A DNA stretch of 5,404 bases from an uncultured Desulfovibrio sp. (GTDB taxonomy: Bacteria > Desulfobacterota > Desulfovibrionia > Desulfovibrionales > Desulfovibrionaceae): the NCBI GenBank assembly GCA_945871415.1, contig CAMBWG010000173.1, positions 1-5,404 on the forward strand, given 5' to 3'. This document shows, piece after piece, positions 1 through 4,546 of this stretch. Each line of letters opens with the position of its first letter. Position 1 is the stretch's first letter. Both the position numbers and the translations under genes were made by a program. The notes beneath the pieces are model-generated. The model saw only the letters and a list, made by a program, of their open reading frames with translations, did no database searches and was not told where the DNA came from.

Positions 1-897
1 GCCGAAGCTGCCGGGCGTGAGGCGCAGGCCAAGACCGAGGTTCTTCTGGATATCGCAAATCGGCTGGAAGAAATGGGCTCTGTGGTGTCTTCGGCTTCCA
101 CCGAGCTTTCCGCGCAGATTGAGCAGTCCGACCGTGGCGCGAGTGAGACGGCGCATCGCCTGGAGGAAGCTGCCACAGCCATGAATGAAATGAATGCAAC
201 CGTGCAGGAGGTTGCCCGAAACGCCTCTTCCGCTTCGGCGGCAGCGGCTGAGGCCAGGGAAAAGGCAGTCACCGGCTCCCATATTGTGGAGCGTTCCCTG
301 CAATGTATCGAGACCGTGCACCAAAATGCCCAGGGGCTCAAAAACGACATGGCGCAGCTTGATGAACATGCGCGGGCCATAAGCCAGATTATGGGGGTCA
401 TCTCTGATATTGCGGATCAGACCAACCTGCTGGCGCTTAATGCCGCCATTGAGGCGGCCCGCGCGGGCGAGGCCGGGCGCGGTTTCGCTGTGGTGGCTGA
501 TGAAGTGCGCAAGCTGGCTGAAAAGACAATGGCATCCACCCAGGATGTGGGCAGGGCCATCAAGGCCATTCAGGAAAGCACGGAACAAAGTGTTGCCGCA
601 GTGGATACGGTTGTTACCGTGATAAAGGAGGCCACAAAACTGGCCGGAGATTCCGGACAGGCGTTGAAAGAAATAGTATCAGAGGCAGAAGTTACAGCGG
701 ATCAGGTAAATTCCATCGCCACGGCCAGCGAGGAGCAGTCCGCCGCCAGTGAGGAGATCAACCAGTCCATTCTGCAATGTAACGATATGACCGCCCAGAT
801 TGCCGCTGCGTCGCATGAAGCAGCCAAAGCCGTGGCCGAACTGGCCAGGGAAACGCAGGGGCTGGCGCAGCTGATTAATGAAATGAAGCGGGCGTAA
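1..897 (+). CDS. Methyl-accepting chemotaxis protein, C-terminal signalling domain (5' end outside window)
   Basis: The frame is open from base 1 to the TAA at 895-897, giving 298 visible residues, so the true start lies upstream of the window. The protein is a long alanine/glutamate-rich coiled coil. It carries the hallmark hairpin tip of chemoreceptors around bases 400-522 ([20 protein letters not shown], then [20 protein letters not shown]), which contacts CheA and CheW. Flanking heptads such as [18 protein letters not shown] fit the methylation and bundling helices. The ligand-binding, transmembrane and HAMP parts are not visible, so the stimulus cannot be named. The C-terminus ends NEMKRA, without the NWETF-type CheR tether seen in some receptors. 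An ATG at 73 is internal to the coiled coil and is not the start. The gene is followed by its own terminator and is probably host DNA rather than part of the mobile element, which is an inference from position. Confidence 0.95.
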   Translation, partial: AEAAGREAQAKTEVLLDIANRLEEMGSVVSSASTELSAQIEQSDRGASETAHRLEEAATAMNEMNATVQEVARNASSASAAAAEAREKAVTGSHIVERSLQCIETVHQNAQGLKNDMAQLDEHARAISQIMGVISDIADQTNLLALNAAIEAARAGEAGRGFAVVADEVRKLAEKTMASTQDVGRAIKAIQESTEQSVAAVDTVVTVIKEATKLAGDSGQALKEIVSEAEVTADQVNSIATASEEQSAASEEINQSILQCNDMTAQIAAASHEAAKAVAELARETQGLAQLINEMKRA

Positions 898-950
898 ATA
901 CAGATTTGTTGCGGCCGGGTGGATTTTGCAGTTTCACATCCGGCTATGCT

Positions 951-985
951 GGCGCGTTTCGAAGGATACTCGAACCGCGCCTTTT
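951..985 (+). terminator. Intrinsic terminator of the chemotaxis gene
   Basis: GGCGCG (951-956) pairs with CGCGCC (976-981). After one mismatch TTCGA (958-962) pairs with TCGAA (970-974), leaving a 7-base loop. The stem is followed directly by TTTT (982-985). It lies about 54 bases after the chemoreceptor stop codon. The opposite strand has no T-run after the stem, so it should act on + transcripts. The minus strand shows a TTCGA motif reminiscent of a tRNA T-loop, but the flanking pairing does not fit a T-arm. Confidence 0.75.
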
Positions 986-1163
986 CATTATACAATACGT
1001 TCAGCTCATCGGACAGGCAAAACAGTGGACGGAGAGAAGTGTCAGATCAAGTCTGATGGGATATCCCGCTCCCCTCAAAGAGCGCTTTGCGCAATCGGCA
1101 TCTCTGTGCCACAGTTGCTAAGAAGACTGTGGGCGGCTGTCATGTCGCTTGCAAATCATTCCT
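986..1163. other. Gene-free junction between chemotaxis gene and mobilization operon; possible element boundary
   Basis: No convincing coding sequence is seen here. It contains small inverted repeats: TCAGA/TCTGA (1042-1046/1052-1056), the perfect palindrome GGGATATCCC (1058-1067), CAAAG/CTTTG (1076-1080/1085-1089) and CCACAG/CTGTGG (1109-1114/1127-1132). None is followed by a T-run on the minus strand, so no clear terminator for the relaxase operon was found. If the element ends between the host chemoreceptor and the relaxase, the distal attachment site should lie here. The matching copy would be past the right window edge, so no direct repeat can be demonstrated. Confidence 0.35.
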
Positions 1164-2807
1164 TCATCGTAATCGGAATACAGGTCGAGCCTGTTCGACC
1201 TTTTTTCGTTCATTTATCGCGATCTTCTCCTGTTCCATCTCCTCGCACTCCCGGTTGAATTTCTGAATCTGTTCCTGCGTGGGGTTGATGTTGGCAATAT
1301 CAATATCTCCCGCCGTGCCAAAGGCGTACCCGACCACTCTGCGCCCGTACTCTGTCCTTTCATCTCGGTTTTGTCCGTGGGGGCGGGCGGGGGTGTGTCT
1401 ATATAATTCGTTGGCTACCTCCTGTGGTGTGTATCCGGTACAGCGCATGTACAGGGCGATAGCGGCGTCCAGTCGTGATTCATCCATCTTTTCCGGGAAA
1501 CGCTTTTTGACCATTTCCCGATAGGCGGCATAGGGCGAAGGCAAAGTACCGACCTTGGGAAATGTACGCTTCCTGACTTCCACGCCGGGGGCTATTCGCT
1601 TGCGGAAGCGCCAGAGATTGGCGCTATACGCATCACGCCTGCCCAGCCAATACTTGAAGCGCGGGAGTCGTTGCTTCTGTTCTGGCTGATCCTGCTTGTC
1701 CCGCAACGCCGTTTTTTCTTCCCTCTCTTGCTCCTTCAAAAAATGCCGGGCGATATTCAGCACCGATAACCCGTGCCGGGCAAAATGTGCTGTAGCCGTC
1801 TCCCGGCGTTCTTGCTGCCGTCGTTCCAGCTCTTCCCGTTCTTCCTCCCGTTTCTTTCTGGCGCGGCGTTTTTCTTCCGCCACTCTCTGTTTCTCCTGCT
1901 GGTATTCCAGCCATTCCTCCTGACAAACGTGACTGACCGGCTCTGGAGCGGGCTTGCTGAATGTTCGTTCTGAATAATAGCCGGGCTTGAACTCTCCAAG
2001 TCGTTTGGACAGCCTGGACAGGGAAAAATTTCTGTCCACGCTGGATGCCTTGACCGCCGTATCACCCACGAAAATGACCGCGCCGGAGCCTTTGCGCACG
2101 AAACGCAGCCCCACCATATCCAGCCCGGCGTGAAGCTCTTCCCAACATGAGGCGTTCTGGATGACGGCGTGACCGCGCTCCTGCGCGATACGCTGCGCCG
2201 ATTTTTCGCCGGTGGCGTTTTCAAAATCTTCCGCTTTGGGCTTGGGCTTTATCCCTTCCCGCCGCTGGAGATTCTTGACCACATGGCCCTGTTCATTGAC
2301 GCGATAGCGGGCGTTCATCTGTGATGCCCATCCCTGTCGGTGTTCGATTTCCGCAATTATTTTATGCGCCTCGTTGATGTCGAATCCCCGGTGCGGCTGG
2401 ATGACTTTCTGCGTATAAGGATGCGTCCGATTCACGGCGATATGGAGGTGATAATTGCCCGTGTTCTTGTGCAGGGCGTAAATTGTCTGGTGTTCGGCAA
2501 GGCCCATTCCCCGGAGAAAAAGGCTGACCGCTTCGTCCACCTGTTCACTGGTCGGCTGTTCGTTTTCCTGCCATGACAGAATCCAGTGCGTGACCGGCAT
2601 TTTGCTCTGGATGGATTCCTCGGCAAGGGAAATCATCTCCTTTTTCTGAGCGGCAACGGTCGTTGTCAGAAAATTCCTGCTTCCGGCGTAGGCGAGCTTG
2701 TCCTTGCCCCTGTCGTCGTGTCCTGCAAGGATGTAGTCCACCAGACCGCCGATCATGACGGCCTTGGACTTTTTGAAGCTGGTGCGCTTGAGCTTTTTGA
2801 TAATCAT
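1164..2807 (-). CDS. TraI/MobA-type MOBP relaxase
   Basis: This 547-residue protein would nick one strand at oriT and pilot it during conjugative mobilization. The N-terminal relaxase domain (about residues 1-200) aligns by eye with RP4 TraI. Motif I is in LVDYIL, with Tyr25 as the likely nucleophile. Motif II is HWILSWQENEQPT, with Ser78. Motif III is HKNTGNYHLHIAVN, with His113, His120 and His122 as metal ligands or base. Motif III carries Asn115 and Gly117 where RP4 TraI, as I recall it, has Asp at both. A conserved TraI-like block (GSGAVIFVGDTAVKASSVDR) lies near 240-259. A charged coiled coil rich in Glu, Arg and Gln spans about 296-340. A C-terminal segment with RRVVGYAFGTAGD resembles the tail domain of larger TraI/primase-type relaxases. 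The start ATG overlaps the mobC stop as ATGA, so translation is probably coupled. It is shorter than RP4 TraI (about 730 residues) but looks intact. Confidence 0.9.
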   Translation of the reverse strand: MIIKKLKRTSFKKSKAVMIGGLVDYILAGHDDRGKDKLAYAGSRNFLTTTVAAQKKEMISLAEESIQSKMPVTHWILSWQENEQPTSEQVDEAVSLFLRGMGLAEHQTIYALHKNTGNYHLHIAVNRTHPYTQKVIQPHRGFDINEAHKIIAEIEHRQGWASQMNARYRVNEQGHVVKNLQRREGIKPKPKAEDFENATGEKSAQRIAQERGHAVIQNASCWEELHAGLDMVGLRFVRKGSGAVIFVGDTAVKASSVDRNFSLSRLSKRLGEFKPGYYSERTFSKPAPEPVSHVCQEEWLEYQQEKQRVAEEKRRARKKREEEREELERRQQERRETATAHFARHGLSVLNIARHFLKEQEREEKTALRDKQDQPEQKQRLPRFKYWLGRRDAYSANLWRFRKRIAPGVEVRKRTFPKVGTLPSPYAAYREMVKKRFPEKMDESRLDAAIALYMRCTGYTPQEVANELYRHTPARPHGQNRDERTEYGRRVVGYAFGTAGDIDIANINPTQEQIQKFNRECEEMEQEKIAINERKKVEQARPVFRLR

Positions 2808-3127
2808 CGTCTTTCGCTCAGTGCTTCGATGGCGTACCGGATTTCCCGCAATGCGGCGTCCAGTTCCGAAAGAGTGGCAGGATTTCCTGCCCGCTTTACC
2901 ACCTCGAAATGATGCTTGAGCAATCCCCCAAGCCGCCGCAGTTCCCGGATGGTCTGGTCGTCCGTTCTGGCGATGATGGGCCTGCCGCCGAAGAACAGCC
3001 GCCGCATGTACTCGGAAACGGAGATTCCGGCGGTCGCGGCCTGCCGGGTCAATCTCTCCTCTTCCTCGGCGGTAAGTCTGAGCGTCCGCCGCCTCTGTAA
3101 TCTGCTTGTCGCCTTCCGCTTTTCCAT
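2804..3127 (-). CDS. mobC: MobC/TraJ-like ribbon-helix-helix relaxosome protein
   Basis: Starting at the ATG at 3127 this is a 107-residue protein. The start is preceded by AGGA with a 7-base spacer. The frame stays open to a GTG at 3259, but that start has no Shine-Dalgarno sequence and would make the protein read through oriT, so it is rejected. Residues 13-48 form a ribbon-helix-helix: a strand RRTLRLT, a helix of Glu/Ala residues, then SVSEYMRRLFFGG. Residues 60-75 (IRELRRLGGLLKHHFE) match the MobC-type helix. Family members such as MobC, TraJ and NikA bind the inverted repeat beside nic, load the relaxase and repress their own operon. The TGA overlaps the relaxase ATG. The gene sits between the candidate oriT and the relaxase, the expected place. 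Confidence 0.85.
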   Translation of the reverse strand: MEKRKATSRLQRRRTLRLTAEEEERLTRQAATAGISVSEYMRRLFFGGRPIIARTDDQTIRELRRLGGLLKHHFEVVKRAGNPATLSELDAALREIRYAIEALSERR

Positions 3128-3147
3128 CTGCCTTTCCTGCCTTTTTG

Positions 3148-3178
3148 AGAGCGTGAGAAGCGCAGCGCCGAACGCTCT
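3148..3178. repeat. 7-bp inverted repeat in the mobC leader, possible MobC operator
   Basis: AGAGCGT (3148-3154) and ACGCTCT (3172-3178) are perfect inverted copies separated by 17 bases. They lie 21 bases upstream of the mobC start codon, close to its Shine-Dalgarno sequence. This could be an operator for autoregulation by the ribbon-helix-helix protein, or part of the oriT secondary structure. The binding role is inferred from position only. Confidence 0.45.
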
Positions 3179-3213
3179 GCGGGAGTCCAGAGGCGAAGCC
3201 TTTGGCAGGATGT

Positions 3214-3242
3214 TAGCTGGCGTCAGACAGCTACCATCCTGT
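3214..3242 (+). promoter_or_regulatory. nic region: inverted repeat plus CATCCTG|T
   Basis: TAGCTG (3214-3219) and CAGCTA (3228-3233) flank an 8-base loop and end 8 bases before the predicted nick between G3241 and T3242 on the + strand. The heptamer fits the IncP/IncI consensus YATCCTG|Y. This polarity puts the inverted repeat on the mobC side of nic. The strand starting at 3242 would lead into the TraK-like gene, and mobC and the relaxase would enter last on the excised circle. Confidence 0.7.
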
Positions 3243-3281
3243 AAAGAAGAACTCCTCACGGTCTTTGGGACTGCCTTTCAT

Positions 3282-3332
3282 TGCTTCGGGGGAAGCATTG
3301 CCCGCGCTGTGCTTCCGCTTTTGGCGCAAGCA
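3282..3332. repeat. Two hairpins on the leading side of nic
   Basis: TGCTTC (3282-3287) pairs with GAAGCA (3292-3297) around a GGGG loop. About 12 bases further, TGCTT (3310-3314) pairs with AAGCA (3328-3332), extended by CGC/GCG after one C:C mismatch. The two hairpins share the TGCTTC motif, so they may be two copies of a protein-binding or single-strand structure element. In RP4 the corresponding side of nic is the TraK-binding region; assignment here is inference. Confidence 0.4.
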
Positions 3333-3340
3333 TAGATGAA

Positions 3341-3500
3341 AAATTGCCTTGAAAGCCAGAGAAAAAAGCAAAAAGACTGTATTGTTTTTCTTTGAACGCT
3401 GAGTTAAAAAATAAAAACAAACTGTGAATGTGAGATAAGGAAAAATATTTGTCCATATTTGTTTGTTGTGTATTACGACAATACTCCACAATGCATTACC
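3341..3500. promoter_or_regulatory. AT-rich intergenic stretch with A/T tracts
   Basis: This stretch between oriT and the divergent TraK-like gene is markedly richer in A and T than the rest of the window. It has runs such as GAAAAAAG, GTTTTTC, TTAAAAAATAAAAAC and an exact ATATTTGT repeat (3445-3452 and 3455-3462) with a 10-bp period, about one helical turn. Such tracts often give intrinsic bending or bind histone-like proteins, and promoters for the two divergent units should lie here. I see no gene in it. Confidence 0.4.
3449..3476 (+). promoter_or_regulatory. Weak candidate sigma-70 promoter for the TraK-like gene
   Basis: TTGTCC (3449-3454) and TATTAC (3471-3476) with a 16-base spacer each match four of six consensus positions. 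They lie about 100 bases upstream of the start codon. The match is modest, and AT-rich DNA yields such pairs by chance. Confidence 0.25.
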
Positions 3501-3575
3501 GTCCATGAAGTTTAGTTGTGAATAACGCCCTCAATGTGGTAAGCGGAAAGGAATACGACAAGGAAGGTGATGCTT

Positions 3576-3914
3576 ATGGCAACGGCTCGGCGCTACACGC
3601 TCGAACAGATAGAGGCCGCCCGGAAAAAACTCCGAAGTCTCCCGATGAAAGAGGCAGGAAAGACACGCGGGGAAGTTGCGGAATTTCTGGTCAACGACAT
3701 CAAAAAGGCCATGCGGCAGGGCTACACGCTGCGAGACATACGGGACTTGCTCGCGGATGCCGGGGTATCGGTTCCGCTCACCAGGTTGAAGGCTCTGTTT
3801 GACAAGGCTTCCGGCCTGGAGCCGGTAAAGGAGCAGGATGAAGCCGAAGAAGACACGCCCCCGCCCCATGAAGGCAACAGCAACAGGGAATGGGGAAGCG
3901 CAGACGGGGTATGA
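3576..3914 (+). CDS. TraK-like oriT-binding accessory protein (putative)
   Basis: This is a small 112-residue protein read from the ATG at 3576, which has AGG of an AAGGAAGG motif 8 bases upstream. A GTG at 3567 and an ATG at 3570 are alternative starts two or three codons earlier and sit too close to that motif. Residues 1-22 are a basic helix (MATARRYTLEQIEAARKKL). Residues 30-75 contain a helix-turn-helix-like segment (VNDIKKAMRQGYTLRDIRDL, then a second helix ending RLKALF). The tail from about 77 is acidic and proline-rich, probably disordered. The IKKAMRQGYTLRDI pattern recalls RP4 TraK (VKAALEAGYSLKTV), which wraps and bends oriT DNA. As in RP4, the gene is divergent from the traJ-like and relaxase genes with oriT between them. 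Homology is judged by eye from memory, so the name is tentative; a generic DNA-binding protein is the alternative. Confidence 0.65.
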   Translation: MATARRYTLEQIEAARKKLRSLPMKEAGKTRGEVAEFLVNDIKKAMRQGYTLRDIRDLLADAGVSVPLTRLKALFDKASGLEPVKEQDEAEEDTPPPHEGNSNREWGSADGV

Positions 3915-3920
3915 GACAAA

Positions 3921-3966
3921 AAGAAGCGGCGCGGTCAAGGTTCATGCCCTGGTCGCGCCGTCTTCT
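3921..3966. terminator. Strong bidirectional terminator between convergent genes
   Basis: CGGCGCG (3927-3933) pairs with CGCGCCG (3954-3960). The stem continues inward through GU pairs and CA/TG to GG/CC around a 6-base loop. Outside it, AGAAG (3922-3926) can pair with CTTCT (3962-3966). On the minus strand the stem is followed by CTTCTTTTTG, good for ending alpA transcripts. On the plus strand it is followed by TCTTCT, weaker but only 12 bases after the TraK-like stop codon. It separates the + TraK-like gene from the - alpA gene. Confidence 0.75.
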
Positions 3967-3993
3967 GGGAATGGGTCAGATGGTGTATTCATT

Positions 3994-4284
3994 TTATTGC
4001 TTCACTCCGTTGCTTTCGTCCTGAACGGGGCTTCGGGAAAGCTGCCGCATGAAGGCCGAAATATCCGACGCTTTCCATACAGTTGTACGCGGTCCCAGCT
4101 TGATGGGTTTGGGGTAGCGTCCATCCTGGCAGCCCTGCCACCACGCGCTTTTGCTGATGGGGATTATCTTCAGCACCTGGGGCAGGCGCAAAAGGGATTC
4201 GTTTTCCCCATGTCAAATCTGGAAAACGAATCCCTTTTGCACCTGGGGCAGGCGCAAAAGGGATTCGTTTTCCAGATTTGACAT
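3994..4284 (-). pseudogene. alpA: AlpA-family regulator, interrupted near its start by a 66-bp self-derived insertion
   Basis: AlpA proteins are about 70-residue winged-helix regulators beside P4-type integrases; they activate integrase or act in excision. From the ATG at 4284 (GGAGG six bases upstream) the frame reads MSNLENESLLRLPQV and then QKGFVFQI and a TGA. The remaining gene resumes after a further stop at 4213-4215 and continues LRLPQVLKIIPISKSAWWQG to YPKPIKLGPRTTVWKASDI and the TAA at 3994. Removing bases 4208-4273 (exactly 66) restores one continuous 74-residue AlpA with a normal N-terminus. The DNA-binding core is complete, so a TTG at 4191 could in principle restart translation at residue 10, though no good Shine-Dalgarno precedes it. 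The gene is therefore disabled or strongly reduced, unless the insertion is an assembly artefact. A terminator follows at 3921-3966. Confidence 0.8.
4173..4273. repeat. 35-bp direct repeat, period 66 bp, overlapping the palindrome
   Basis: Bases 4173-4207 and 4239-4273 are identical over 35 positions and diverge at once on both sides. The copies are 31 bases apart. Both encode, on the minus strand, GENESLLRLPQV or ENESLLRLPQV of AlpA. Together with the inverted segment between them they make a direct-inverted-direct triplication of the alpA 5' end. Confidence 0.95.
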
Positions 4285-4290
4285 GGGGAA
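4204..4290. repeat. 87-bp near-perfect palindrome covering the alpA start
   Basis: The left arm 4204-4240 and right arm 4254-4290 are exact reverse complements over 37 bases. After one mismatch (A4241/C4253) CCTG (4242-4245) pairs with CAGG (4249-4252) around a GGG loop. The arms carry the alpA start codon and its first ten codons in both orientations. In RNA from the minus strand the stem begins directly after the Shine-Dalgarno sequence and encloses the start codon. Confidence 0.95.
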
Positions 4291-4295
4291 CCTCC
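4291..4295 (-). promoter_or_regulatory. Ribosome binding site of the native alpA start
   Basis: The minus strand reads GGAGG, then the six bases TTCCCC, then ATG (4284-4282). This strong site identifies the original start codon and shows that the TTG farther inside the gene is not the native one. The six spacer bases are already part of the palindrome stem. Confidence 0.8.
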
Positions 4296-4482
4296 ATAGT
4301 GTTTTTTCAACGTATATCACCGTTTTTTGCGGCGCTGTCGTTTCATGCTGAAAGCATACTCCGGCAATGTCCGATATTGTCCCGCCGGAACGAATACGAC
4401 ACAAAAATTTTTCTTGACAGGTTTTTGGAAATATTGCGGTTTCAGTATATCTTTCATGAATCCATAACAATTCATCCTAGCC
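4296..4482. other. AT-rich intergenic region between integrase and alpA
   Basis: No gene is supported here. The stretch is AT-rich and should hold the alpA promoter, but I see no convincing -35/-10 pair on the minus strand. A small hairpin ATGCT-GAA-AGCAT lies at 4345-4357. A perfect TTGACA (4414-4419) on the plus strand has no -10 box at a suitable distance. Binding sites for AlpA or the integrase may lie here, which is inference. Confidence 0.35.
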
Positions 4483-4529
4483 AAGAAAAGCGGCCCTGCT
4501 CTCAGGGAGGAATCTCTGGAACAGGGCCG
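4483..4529 (-). terminator. Intrinsic terminator of the integrase gene
   Basis: CGGCCCTG (4491-4498) and CAGGGCCG (4522-4529) form an 8-bp GC-rich stem. On the minus strand it is followed by CTTTTCTT (4490-4483). It starts 17 bases after the integrase stop codon. The 23-base loop is long for an intrinsic terminator, and CCCTG/CAGGG (4494-4498/4503-4507) offers a competing shorter stem. Confidence 0.65.
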
Positions 4530-4546
4530 GGGGCGTGTCTTGCCTT

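Larger units (their letters stand above)
3145..3332. other. oriT: Candidate origin of transfer (oriT), IncP/IncI-like
   Basis: This gene-free stretch upstream of mobC is dense in hairpins and has a nick-site match. In order it holds AGAGCGT/ACGCTCT (3148-3154/3172-3178), AGGC-GAA-GCCT (3191-3201), TAGCTG/CAGCTA (3214-3219/3228-3233), the heptamer CATCCTG (3235-3241), and two more hairpins on the other side (3282-3297, 3310-3332). RP4 and R64 share the nic consensus YATCCTG|Y, with an accessory-protein inverted repeat just 5' of it; the GGCGAAGCC element also resembles R64 oriT as I remember it. A MOBP1-like relaxase and MobC encoded alongside support the assignment. Function is inferred. Confidence 0.75.

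Noticed and set aside
958..974. Possible tRNA T-arm remnant (minus-strand GGTTCGAGTATCC)
   Set aside because: The 5-bp T-stem pairing fails; the bases are fully explained by the terminator stem-loop followed by TTTT.
3128..3259. N-terminal extension of MobC to a GTG at 3259 (151 residues)
   Set aside because: No ribosome site precedes that GTG, the extension would code through the nic region, and the ATG at 3127 has a good AGGA site and gives a family-typical length.
3838..4281. 147-codon plus-strand frame overlapping the TraK-like gene's end and alpA
   Set aside because: It runs through the terminator and antisense to alpA, overlaps the TraK-like tail out of frame, and its protein resembles nothing I recognise; its repeated GQAQKGFVF segments are translations of the DNA repeat.
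4173..4290. CRISPR array or IS ends
   Set aside because: There are only two direct copies, the intervening bases are an inverted copy of the gene itself, and there is no transposase, target duplication or cas gene.
3989..4297. 102-codon minus-strand frame with two KRIPFAPAPGA repeats
   Set aside because: It is the +1 shadow of alpA; the peptide repeat only reflects the 35-bp DNA repeat, whereas the alpA frame matches a known family.
4414..4419. Plus-strand promoter at a perfect TTGACA
   Set aside because: No -10 box lies 15-19 bases downstream and no plus-strand gene follows.
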